A stretch of 64,000 nt of DNA from Anthopleura xanthogrammica (Eukaryota; Cnidaria; Anthozoa; Actiniaria; Actiniidae): the NCBI GenBank assembly GCA_964019055.1, contig OZ025207.1, positions 7,367,501-7,431,500 of the forward strand. The letters run 5' to 3'. The notes beneath the pieces are model-generated. The model worked only from the letters and a program-made list of their open reading frames with translations. It was not told the DNA's origin and searched no databases. The position numbers and the translations under genes were made by a program. Of the stretch, positions 1 through 10,871 are shown one piece after another (within the stretch, counting starts at the first letter, position 1; each line of letters begins with the position of its first letter).

Positions 1-3000
1 GTCGTGTTATCGGCAAAAGAAAATTCTCAGCCAAAAAAAAATGTTCAGCCAAAAACACCTTTTTTCACCAAAAATCTCATTTTCTCACCAAAAACTTCAT
101 TTTATCAGCCAAAACGTCGTGTTTTCAGCCAATACGTTGTTTTCACCAGCAATAACGTCGTGTTTTTGGCAAAAAAGTCATCCCATCAGCAAAAAACCTC
201 ATTGTTAGGGTTAAAATGACCTTTTTTCAGCAAAAATGCTTTTTTCTCAGCAAAACACTCTTTTTCTCACCACAAATGTGCTGTTCGCGCCCAAAATGTG
301 CTTTTAGCAGTGAAAACGTCGTGTTATCGGCAAAAGAAAATTCTCAGCCAAAAAAAAATGTTCAGCAAAAAACACCTTTTTTCACCAAAAATCTCATTTT
401 CTCACCAAAAACTTCATTTTATCAGCCAAAACGTCGTGTTTTCAGCCAATACGTTGTTTTCACCAGCAATAACGTCGTGTTTTTGGCAAAAAAAGTCATC
501 CCATCAGCAAAAAACCTCATTGTTAGGGTTAAAATGACCTTTTTTCAGCAAAAATGCTTTTTTCTCAGCAAAACACTCTTTTTCTCACCACAAATGTGCT
601 GTTCGCGCCCAAAATGTGCTTTTAGCAGTGAAAACGTCGTGTTATCGGCAAAACAAAATTCTCAGCCAAAAAAAAATGTTCAGCAAAAAACACCTTTTTT
701 CACCAAAAATCTCATTTTCTCACCAAAAACTTCATTTTATCAGCCAAAACGTCGTGTTTTCAGCCAATACGTTGTTTTCACCAGCAATAACGTCGTGTTT
801 TTGGCAAAAAAGTCATCCCATCAGCAAAAAACATCATTGTTAGGGTTAAAATTACCTTTTTTCAGCAAAAATGCTTTTTTCTCAGCAAAACACTCTTTTT
901 CTCACCACAAATGTGCTGTTCGCGCCCAAAATGTGCTTTTAGCAGTGAAAACGTCGTGTTATCGGCAAAAGAAAATTCTCAGCCAAAAAAAAATGTTCAG
1001 CAAAAAACACCTTTTTCACCAAAAATCTCATTTTCTCACCAAAAACTTCATTTTATCAGCCAAAACGTCGTGTTTTCAGCCAATACGTTGTTTTCACCAG
1101 CAATAACGTCGTGTTTTTGGCAAAAAAGTCATCCCATCAGCAAAAAACCTCATTGTTAGGGTTAAAATGACCTTTTTTCAGCAAAAATGCTTTTTTCTCA
1201 GCAAAACACTCTTTTTCTCACCACAAATGTGCTGTTCGCGCCCAAAATGTGCTTTTAGCAGTGAAAACGTCGTGTTATCGGCAAAAGAAAATTCTCAGCC
1301 AAAAAAAAATGTTCAGCAAAAAACACCTTTTTTCACCAAAAATCTCATTTTCTCACCAAAAACTTCATTTTATCAGCCAAAACGTCGTGTTTTCAGCCAA
1401 TACGTTGTTTTCACCAGCAATAACGTCGTGTTTTTGGCAAAAAAGTCATCCCATCAGCAAAAAACCTCATTGTTAGGGTTAAAATGACCTTTTTTCAGCA
1501 AAAATGCTTTTTTCTCAGCAAAACACTCCTTTTCTCACCACAAATGTGCTGTTCGCGCCCAAAATGTGCTTTTAGCAGTGAAAACGTCGTGTTATCGGGA
1601 AAAGAAAATTCTCAGCCAAAAAAAAATGTTCAGCCAAAAACACCTTTTTTCACCAAAAATCTCGTTTTCTCACCAAAAACTTCATTTTATCAGCCAAAAC
1701 GTCGTGTTTTCAGCCAATACGTTGTTTTCACCAGCAATAACGTCGTGTTTTTGGCAAAAAAGTCATCCCATCAGCAAAAAACCTCATTGTTAGGGTTAAA
1801 ATGACCTTTTTTCAGCAAAAATGCTTTTTTCTCAGCAAAACACTCTTTTTCTCACCACAAATGTGCTGTTCGCGCCCAAAATGTGCTTTTAGCAGTGAAA
1901 ACGTCGTGTTATCGGCAAAAGAAAATTCTCAGCCAAAAAAAAATGTTCAGCAAAAAACACCTTTTTTCACCAAAAATCTCATTTTCTCACCAAAAACTTC
2001 ATTTTATCAGCCAAAACGTCGTGTTTTCAGCCAATACGTTGTTTTCACCAGCAATAACGTCGTGTTTTTGGCAAAAAAGTCATCCCATCAGCAAAAAACC
2101 TCATTGTTAGGGTTAAAATGACCTTTTTTCAGCAAAAATGCTTTTTTCTCAGCAAAACACTCTTTTTCTCACCACAAATGTGCTGTTCGCGCCCAAAATG
2201 TGCTTTTAGCAGTGAAAACGTCGTGTTATCGGCAAAAGAAAATTCTCAGCCAAAAAAAAAATGTTCAGCAAAAAACACCTTTTTTCACCAAAAATCTCAT
2301 TTTCTCGCCAAAAACTTCATTTTATCAGCCAAAACGTCGTGTTTTCAGCCAATACGTTTTTTTCACCAGCAATAACGTCGTGTTTTTGGCAAAAAAGTCA
2401 TCCCATCAGCAAAAAACCTCATTGTTAGGGTTAAAATGACCTTTTTTCAGCAAAAATGCTTTTTTCTCAGCAAAACACTCTTTTTCTCACCACAAATGTG
2501 CTGTTCGCGCCCAAAATGTGCTTTTAGCAGTGAAAACGTCGTGTAATCGGCAAAAGAAAATTCTCAGCCAAAAAAAAATGTTCAGCCAAAAACACCTTTT
2601 TTCACCAAAAATCTCATTTTCTCACCAAAAACTTCATTTTATCAGCCAAAACGTCGTGTTTTCAGCCAATACGTTGTTTTCACCAGCAATAACGTCGTGT
2701 TTTTGGCAAAAAAGTCATCCCATCAGCAAAAAACCTCATTGTTAGGGTTAAAATGACCTTTTTTCAGCCAAAATGCTTTTTTCTCAGCAAAACACTCTTT
2801 TTCTCACCACAAATGTGCTGTTCGCGCCCAAAATGTGCTTTTAGCAGTGAAAACGTCGTGTTATCGGCAAAAGAAAATTCTCAGCCAAAAAAAAATGTTC
2901 AGCAAAAAACACCTTTTTCACCAAAAATCTCATTTTCTCACCAAAAACTTCATTTTATCAGCCAAAACGTCGTGTTTTCAGCCAATACGTTGTTTTCACC

Positions 3001-3372
3001 AGCAATAACGTCGTGTTTTTGGCAAAAAAGTCATCCCATCAGCAAAAAACCTCATTGTTAGGGTTAAAATGACCTTTTTTCAGCCAAAATGCTTTTTTCT
3101 CAGCAAAACACTCTTTTTCTCACCACAAATGTGCTGTTCGCGCCCAAAATGTGCTTTTAGCAGTGAAAACGTCGTGTTATCGGCAAAAGAAAATTCTCAG
3201 CCAAAAAAAAATGTTCAGCAAAAAACACCTTTTTTCACCAAAAATCTCATTTTCTCACCAAAAACTTCATTTTATCAGCCAAAACGTCGTGTTTTCAGCC
3301 AATACGTTGTTTTCACCAGCAATAACGTCGTGTTTTTGGCAAAAAAGTCATCCCATCAGCAAAAAACCTCAT
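1..3372 (+). repeat. Satellite array A, 317-bp monomers, plus orientation
   Basis: Head-to-tail tandem array of a 317-bp monomer, read here in the orientation that contains gttagggttaaaatgacc at the monomer boundary. Monomer starts (the A of atgacc) lie at 216, 534, 851, 1167, 1484, 1801, 2118, 2436, 2753 and 3069. The first and last copies are partial. Spacing is 316-318 bp, and the differences come from single-base changes in A or T runs. Array A is a distinct subfamily. It has cactctttttctcaccac where array B (reverse complemented) has ccctctttttctcaccaa, and ttttcaccagcaataacg where array B usually has tttcatcagcaataatg. Copies differ from one another at only a few positions, for example atg to att at 851 and caccaaaa to cgccaaaa near 2307. 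I see no gene. The open frames on this strand follow from stop-poor repeat sequence. Confidence 0.97.
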
Positions 3373-3447
3373 GGTGAGAAAAAGAGGGTTTTGCTGAGAA
3401 AAAAGCATTTTTGCTGAAAAAAGGTCATTTTAACCCTAACAATGAGG
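3367..3447. other. Orientation-switch junction between arrays A and B
   Basis: The plus-orientation monomer ends at cctcat (3367-3372) and continues directly into ggtgagaaaaagaggg (from 3373), which is the reverse complement of a different part of the monomer. The expected next base after cctcat in array A is t. In array B the base before ggtgag is also t. At most one shared base (the t at 3372) therefore sits at the joint. The complement of cctcat, atgagg, recurs at 3442-3447. The two arms can thus be read as a large imperfect inverted repeat with a 69-base spacer (3373-3441) made of monomer sequence. The spacer already carries the array-B base pattern (agagggtt). It could be a real inversion breakpoint or an assembly misjoin, and sequence alone does not decide. 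Confidence 0.9.
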
Positions 3448-6400
3448 TTTTTTGCTGATGAGATGACTTTTTTGCCAAAAACACCACATTATTGCTGATG
3501 AAAAAAACGTATTGGCTGAAAACACGACGTTTTGGCTGATAAAATGAAGTTTTTTGTGAGAAAATGAGATTTTTGGTGAAAAAAGGTGTTTTTTGCTGAA
3601 CATTTTTTTTTGGCTGAGAATTTTCTTTGGCCGATAACACGACGTTTTCACTGCTAAAAGCACATTTTGGGCGCGAACAGCACATTTTTGGTGAGAAAAA
3701 GAGGGTTTTGCTGAGAAAAAAGCATTTTTGCTGAAAAAAGGTCATTTTAACCCTAACAATGAGGTTTTTTGCTGATGGGATGACTTTTTCGCCAAAAACA
3801 CCACATTATTGCTGATGAAAAAAACATAATGGCTGAAAACACGACGTTTTGGCTGATAAAATGAAGTTTTTGGTGAGAAAATGAGATTTTTGGTGAAAAA
3901 AGGTGTTTTTTGCTGAACATTTTTTTTTGGCTGAGAATTTTCTTTTGCCGATAACACGACGTTTTCACTGCTAAAAGCACATTTTGGGCGCGAACAGCAC
4001 ATTTTTGGTTAGAAAAAGAGGGTTTGGCTGAGAAAAAAGCATTTTTGCTGAAAAAAGGTCATTTTAACCCTAACAATGAGGTTTTCTGCTGATGGGATGA
4101 CTTTTTTGCCAAAAACCACATTATTGCTGATGAAAAAAACGTATTGGCTGAAAACACGACGTTTTGGCTGATAAAATGAAGTTTTTGGTGAGAAAATGAG
4201 ATTTTTGGTGAAAAAAGGTGTTTTTTGCTGAACATTTTTTTTTGGCTGAGAATTTTCTTTGGCCGATAACACGACGTTTTCACTGCTAAAAGCACATTTT
4301 GGGCGCGAACAGCACATTTTTGGTGAGAAAAAGAGGGTTTTGCTGAGAAAAAAGCATTTTTGCTGAAAAAAGGTCATTTTAACCCTAACAATGAGGTTTT
4401 TTGCTGATGGGATGACTTTTTCGCCAAAAACACCACATTATTGCTGATGAAAAAAACATAATGGCTGAAAACACGACGTTTTGGCTGATAAAATGAAGTT
4501 TTTGGTGAGAAAATGAGATTTTTGGTGAAAAAAGGTGTTTTTTGCTGAACATTTTTTTTTGGCTGAGAATTTTCTTTTGCCGATAACACGACGTTTTCAC
4601 TGCTAAAAGCACATTTTGGGCGCGAACAGCACATTTTTGGTGAGAAAAAGAGGGTTTTGCTGAGAAAAAAGCATTTTTGCTGAAAAAAGGTCATTTTAAC
4701 CCTAACAATGAGGTTTTTTGCTGATGGGATGACTTTTTCGCCAAAAACACCACATTATTGCTGATGAAAAAAACATAATGGCTGAAAACACGACGTTTTG
4801 GCTGATAAAATGAAGTTTTTGGTGAGAAAATGAGATTTTTGGTGAAAAAAGGTGTTTTTTGCTGAACATTTTTTTTTGGCTGAGAATTTTCTTTTGCCGA
4901 TAACACGACGTTTTCACTGCTAAAAGCACATTTTGGGCGCGAACAGCACATTTTTGGTGAGAAAAAGAGGGTTTTGCTGAGAAAAAAGCATTTTTGCTGA
5001 AAAAAGGTCATTTTAACCCTAACAATGAGGTTTTCTGCTGATGGGATGACTTTTTTGCCAAAAACCACATTATTGCTGATGAAAAAAACGTATTGGCTGA
5101 AAACACGACGTTTTGGCTGATAAAATGAAGTTTTTGGTGAGAAAATGAGATTTTTGGTGAAAAAAGGTGTTTTTTGCTGAACATTTTTTTTTGGCTGAGA
5201 ATTTTCTTTGGCCGATAACACGACGTTTTCACTGCTAAAAGCACATTTTGGGCGCGAACAGCACATTTTTGGTGAGAAAAAGAGGGTTTTGCTGAGAAAA
5301 AAGCATTTTTGCTGAAAAAAGGTCATTTTAACCCTAACAATGAGGTTTTTTGCTGATGAGATGACTTTTTTGCCAAAAACACCACATTATTGCTGATGAA
5401 AAAAACGTATTGGCTGAAAACACGACGTTTTGGCTGATAAAATGAAGTTTTTGGTGAGAAAATGAGATTTTTGGTGAAAAAAGGTGTTTTTTGCTGAACA
5501 TTTTTTTTGGCTGAGAATTTTCTTTGGCCGATAACACGACGTTTTCACTGCTAAAAGCACATTTTGGGCGCGAACAGCACATTTTTGGTGAGAAAAAGAG
5601 GGTTTTGCTGAGAAAAAAGCATTTTTGCTGAAAAAAGGTCATTTTAACCCTAACAATGAGTTTTTTGCTGATGGGATGACTTTTTTGCCAAAAACACCAC
5701 ATTATTGCTGATGAAAAAAACGTATTGGCTGAAAACACGACGTTTTGGCTGATAAAATGAAGTTTTTGGTGAGAAAATGAGATTTTTGGTGAAAAAAGGT
5801 GTTTTTTGCTGAACATTTTTTTTTGGCTGAGAATTTTCTTTGGCCGATAACACGACGTTTTCACTGCTAAAAGCACATTTTGGGCGCGAACAGCACATTT
5901 TTGGTGAGAAAAAGAGGGTTTTGCTGAGAAAAAAGCATTTTTGCTGAAAAAAGGTCATTTTAACCCTAACAATGAGGTTTTTTGCTGATGGGATGACTTT
6001 TTCGCCAAAAACACCACATTATTGCTGATGAAAAAAACATAATGGCTGAAAACACGACGTTTTGGCTGATAAAATGAAGTTTTTGGTGAGAAAATGAGAT
6101 TTTTGGTGAAAAAAGGTGTTTTTTGCTGAACATTTTTTTTTGGCTGAGAATTTTCTTTTGCCGATAACACGACGTTTTCACTGCTAAAAGCACATTTTGG
6201 GCGCGAACAGCACATTTTTGGTGAGAAAAAGAGGGTTTTGCTGAGAAAAAAGCATTTTTGCTGAAAAAAGGTCATTTTAACCCTAACAATGAGGTTTTTT
6301 GCTGATGGGATGACTTTTTCGCCAAAAACACCACATTATTGCTGATGAAAAAAACATAATGGCTGAAAACACGACGTTTTGGCTGATAAAATGAAGTTTT

Positions 6401-8172
6401 TGGTGAGAAAATGAGATTTTTGGTGAAAAAAGGTGTTTTTTGCTGAACATTTTTTTTTGGCTGAGAATTTTCTTTTGCCGATAACACGACGTTTTCACTG
6501 CTAAAAGCACATTTTGGGCGCGAACAGCACATTTTTGGTGAGAAAAAGAGGGTTTTGCTGAGAAAAAAGCATTTTTGCTGAAAAAAGGTCATTTTAACCC
6601 TAACAATGAGGTTTTTTGCTGATGAGATGACTTTTTTGCCAAAAACACCACATTATTGCTGATGAAAAAAACGTATTGGCTGAAAACACGACGTTTTGGC
6701 TGATAAAATGAAGTTTTTGGTGAGAAAATGAGATTTTTGGTGAAAAAAGGTGTTTTTTGCTGAACATTTTTTTTTGGCTGAGAATTTTCTTTGGCCGATA
6801 ACACGACGTTTTCACTGCTAAAAGCACATTTTGGGCGCGAACAGCACATTTTTGGTGAGAAAAAGAGGGTTTTGCTGAGAAAAAAGCATTTTTGCTGAAA
6901 AAAGGTCATTTTAACCCTAACAATGAGGTTTTTTGCTGATGGGATGACTTTTTCGCCAAAAACACCACATTATTGCTGATGAAAAAAACATAATGGCTGA
7001 AAACACGACGTTTTGGCTGATAAAATGAAGTTTTTGGTGAGAAAATGAGATTTTTGGTGAAAAAAGGTGTTTTTTGCTGAACATTTTTTTTTGGCTGAGA
7101 ATTTTCTTTTGCCGATAACACGACGTTTTCACTGCTAAAAGCACATTTTGGGCGCGAACAGCACATTTTTGGTGAGAAAAAGAGGGTTTTGCTGAGAAAA
7201 AAGCATTTTTGCTGAAAAAAGGTCATTTTAACCCTAACAATGAGGTTTTTTGCTGATGAGATGACTTTTTTGCCAAAAACACCACATTATTGCTGATGAA
7301 AAAAACGTATTGGCTGAAAACACGACGTTTTGGCTGATAAAATGAAGTTTTTGGTGAGAAAATGAGATTTTTGGTGAAAAAAGGTGTTTTTTGCTGAACA
7401 TTTTTTTTTGGCTGAGAATTTTCTTTGGCCGATAACACGACGTTTTCACTGCTAAAAGCACATTTTGGGCGCGAACAGCACATTTTTGGTGAGAAAAAGA
7501 GGGTTTTGCTGAGAAAAAAGCATTTTTGCTGAAAAAAGGTCATTTTAACCCTAACAATGAGGTTTTTTGCTGATGGGATGACTTTTTCGCCAAAAACACC
7601 ACATTATTGCTGATGAAAAAAACATAATGGCTGAAAACTCGACGTTTTGGCTGATAAAATGAAGTTTTTGGTGAGAAAATGAGATTTTTGGTGAAAAAAG
7701 GTGTTTTTTGCTGAACATTTTTTTTTGGCTGAGAATTTTCTTTTGCCGATAACACGACGTTTTCACTGCTAAAAGCACATTTTGGGCGCGAACAGCACAT
7801 TTTTGGTGAGAAAAAGAGGGTTTTGCTGAGAAAAAAGCATTTTTGCTGAAAAAAGGTCATTTTAACCCTAACAATGAGGTTTTTTGCTGATGGGATGACT
7901 TTTTTGCCAAAAACCACATTATTGCTGATGAAAAAAAACGTATTGGCTGAAAACACGACGTTTTGGCTGATAAAATGAAGTTTTTGGTGAGAAAATGAGA
8001 TTTTTGGTGAAAAAAGGTGTTTTTGGCTGAACATTTTTTTTTGACTAAGAATTTTCTTTGGCCGATAACACGACGTTTTCACTGGTAGAAGCACATTTTG
8101 GGCGCGAACAGCACATTTTTGGTGAGAAAAAGAGGGTTTTGCTGAGAAAAAAGCATTTTTGCTGAAAAAAGG
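3425..8172 (-). repeat. Array B domain 1: three interspersed monomer variants
   Basis: Fifteen monomers start at 3425, 3742, 4059, 4374, 4691, 5008, 5323, 5639, 5955, 6272, 6589, 6906, 7223, 7540 and 7857. Three variants alternate irregularly. Variant H has aaaaaacataatggctg with gactttttcgcc (3742, 4374, 4691, 5955, 6272, 6906, 7540). Variant G has a 2-bp loss giving gccaaaaaccacatt (4059, 5008, 7857). Variant D has gctgatgagatgac (3425, 5323, 6589, 7223). Copies of one variant look nearly identical, and the order repeats in parts (H-H-G at 4374-5322, H-H-D at 5955-6905, then H-D). This is the pattern left by recent unequal exchange. Confidence 0.85.
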
Positions 8173-8471
8173 TCATTTTAACCCTAACAATGAGGTTTTT
8201 TGCTGATGGGATGACTTTTTTGCCAAAAACACCACATTATTGCTGATGAAAAAAACGTATTGGTTGAAAACACGTCGTTTTGGCTGATAAAATGAAGTTT
8301 TTGGTGAGAAAATGAGATTTTTGGTGAAAAAAGTTGTTTTTGGCTGAGAATTTTCTTTTCCCGATAACACGACGTTTTCACTGCTAAAAGAACATTTTGG
8401 GCGCCAACAGCACATTTTTGGTGAGAAAAAGAGGGTTTTGCTGAGAAAAAAGCATTTTTGCTGAAAAAAGG
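8173..8471 (-). repeat. Short 299-bp monomer with 18-bp internal deletion
   Basis: This monomer lacks 18 bp between the subunits near 8330-8345. Its sequence runs gaaaaaagttgtttttggc directly into tgagaattttc, so the aacatttttttt segment is gone. It also carries tattggttgaaaacacgtcg and cttttcccgataac. A monomer at 21635 has the same deletion and the same linked variants, so the two share descent. The deletion lies between two similar ggctga cores, as expected from slippage or exchange between subunits. Confidence 0.85.
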
Positions 8472-10373
8472 TCATTTTAACCCTAACAATGAGGTTTTTT
8501 GCTGATGGGATGACTTTTTTGCCAAAAACACGACATTATTGCTGATGAAAAAAACGTATTGGCTGAAAACACGACGTTTTGGCTGAAAAAATGAAGTTTT
8601 TGGTGAGAAAATGAGATTTTTGGTGAAAAAAGGTGTTTTTTGCTGAACATTTTTTTTTGGCTGAGAATTTTCTTTTGCCGATAACACGACGTTTTCACTG
8701 CTAAAAGCACATTTTGGGCGCGAACAGCACATTTTTGGTGAGAAAAAGAGGGTTTTGCTGAGAAAAAAGCATTTTTGCTGAAAAAAGGTCATTTTAACCC
8801 TAACAATGAGGTTTTTTGCTGATGGGATGACTTTTTTGCCAAAAACACCACATTATTGCTGATGAAAAAAACGTATTGGCTGAAAACACGACGTTTTGGC
8901 TGATAAAATGAAGTTTTTGGTGAGAAAATGAGATTTTTGGTGAAAAAAGGTGTTTTTTGCTGAACATTTTTTTTTGGCTGAGAATTTTCTTTTGCCGATA
9001 ACACGACGTTTTCACTGCTAAAAGCACATTTTTGGCGCGAACAGCACATTTTTGGTGAGAAAAAGAGGGTTTTCCTGAGAAAAAAGCATTTTTGCTGAAA
9101 AAAGGTCATTTTAACCCTAACAATGAGGTTTTTTGCTGATGGGATGACTTTTTTGCCAAAAACACGACATTACTGCTGATGAAAAATACGTATTGGCTGA
9201 AAACACGACGTTTTGGCTGATAAAATGAAGTTTTTGGTGAGAAAATGAGATTTTTGGTGAAAAAAGGTGTTTTTTGCTGAACATTTTTTTTTGGCTAAGA
9301 ATTTTCTTTTGCCGATAACACGACGTTTTCACTGGTAGAAGCACATTTTGGGCGCGAACAGCACATTTTTGGTGAGAAAAAGAGGGTTTTGCTGAGAAAA
9401 AAGCATTTTTGCTGAAAAAAGGTCATTTTAACCCTAACAATGAGGTTTTTTGCTGATGGGATGACTTTTTTGCCAAAAACACGACATTATTGCTGATGAA
9501 AAAAACGTATTGGCTGAAAACACGACGTTTTGGCTGAAAAAATGAAGTTTTTGGTGAGAAAATGAGATTTTTGGTGAAAAAAGGTGTTTTTTGCTGAACA
9601 TTTTTTTTTGGCTGAGAATTTTCTTTTGCCGATAACACGACGTTTTCACTGCTAAAAGCACATTTTGGGCGCGAACAGCACATTTTTGGTGAGAAAAAGA
9701 GGGTTTTGCTGAGAAAAAAGCATTTTTGCTGAAAAAAGGTCATTTTAACCCTAACAATGAGGTTTTTTGCTGATGGGATGACTTTTTTGCCAAAAACACC
9801 ACATTATTGCTGATGAAAAAAACGTATTGGCTGAAAACACGACGTTTTGGCTGATAAAATGAAGTTTTTGGTGAGAAAATGAGATTTTTGGTGAAAAAAG
9901 GTGTTTTTTGCTGAACATTTTTTTTTGGCTGAGAATTTTCTTTTGCCGATAACACGACGTTTTCACTGCTAAAAGCACATTTTTGGCGCGAACAGCACAT
10001 TTTTGGTGAGAAAAAGAGGGTTTTCCTGAGAAAAAAGCATTTTTGCTGAAAAAAGGTCATTTTAACCCTAACAATGAGGTTTTTTGCTGATGGGATGACT
10101 TTTTTGCCAAAAACACGACATTACTGCTGATGAAAAATACGTATTGGCTGAAAACACGACGTTTTGGCTGATAAAATGAAGTTTTTGGTGAGAAAATGAG
10201 ATTTTTGGTGAAAAAAGGTGTTTTTTGCTGAACATTTTTTTTTGGCTAAGAATTTTCTTTTGCCGATAACACGACGTTTTCACTGGTAGAAGCACATTTT
10301 GGGCGCGAACAGCACATTTTTGGTGAGAAAAAGAGGGTTTTGCTGAGAAAAAAGCATTTTTGCTGAAAAAAGG
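8472..10373 (-). repeat. 951-bp trimer repeated twice
   Basis: Three distinguishable monomers at 8472, 8789 and 9106 recur in the same order at 9423, 9740 and 10057, an offset of exactly 951 bp. Markers are ggctgaaaaaatgaag in the first monomer, tttttggcgcgaac plus ttttcctgag in the second, and attactgctgatgaaaaatac plus cactggtagaagc in the third. I saw no difference between the two copies on reading both. This is a higher-order repeat of very recent origin. Confidence 0.9.
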
Positions 10374-10555
10374 TCATTTTAACCCTAACAATGAGGTTTT
10401 TTGCTGATGGGATGACTTTTTTGCCAAAAACACGACATTATTGCTGATGAAAAAAACGTATTCGTTGAAAACACGACGTTTTGGCTGATAAAATGAAGTT
10501 TTGGCTGATAAAATGAAGTTTTTGGTGAGAAAATGAGATTTTTGGTGAAAAAAGG
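10374..10555 (-). repeat. Truncated 182-bp monomer with a duplicated subunit
   Basis: The monomer begins normally, then carries one subunit twice in a row (gttttggctgataaaatgaa, then again), and then jumps from ggtgaaaaaagg to the next monomer boundary, tcattttaacac. Net length is 182 bp. With the extra 20 bp counted, about 155 bp, or roughly eight subunits, are missing. The deletion joint lies in tgaaaaaaggt, which occurs both at the internal ggtgaaaaaaggtgtt subunit and at the boundary gctgaaaaaaggtcat. Exchange between subunits therefore explains it. The next boundary reads aacactaac instead of aaccctaac. Confidence 0.88.
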
Positions 10556-10871
10556 TCATTTTAACACTAACAATGAGGCTTTTTGCTGATGGGATGACTT
10601 TTTTGCCAAAAACACCACATTATTGCGGATGAAAAAACGTATTGGCTGAAAACACGACGTTTTGGCTGATAAAATGAAGTTTTTGGTGCGAAAATGAGAT
10701 TTTTGGTGAAAAAAGGTGTTTTTTGCTGAACATTTTGTTTTGGCTGAGAATTTTCTTTGGCCGATAACACGACGTTTTCACTGCTAAAAGCACATTTTGG
10801 GCGCGAACAGCACATTTTTGGTGAGAAAAAGAGGGTTTTGCTGAGAAAAAAGCATTTTTGCTGAAAAAAGG
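10556..10871 (-). repeat. Single variant monomer with attgcggatg marker
   Basis: A 316-bp monomer with aacactaac at its boundary, gaggctttttgctg, attgcggatgaaaaaacg and aacattttgttttggc. The attgcggatgaaaaaacg form recurs in the monomer at 17514. The aacattttgttttggc form recurs at 18463 and 19098. It is a mosaic of variants found in separate later domains. Confidence 0.75.

Noticed and set aside
3367..3447. Replication origin or terminator-type hairpin at the orientation switch
   Set aside because: The inverted symmetry is fully explained by opposite monomer orientation. There is no unique stem-loop, A+T element or protein-binding cluster beyond the repeat itself.
3425..8172. Chain of 106-codon open frames overlapping by ATGA, resembling a translationally coupled operon
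   Set aside because: The ATGA is simply the monomer boundary. The frames break in 315- and 316-bp copies, no ribosome-binding sequence is spaced ahead of them, and the context is eukaryotic satellite.
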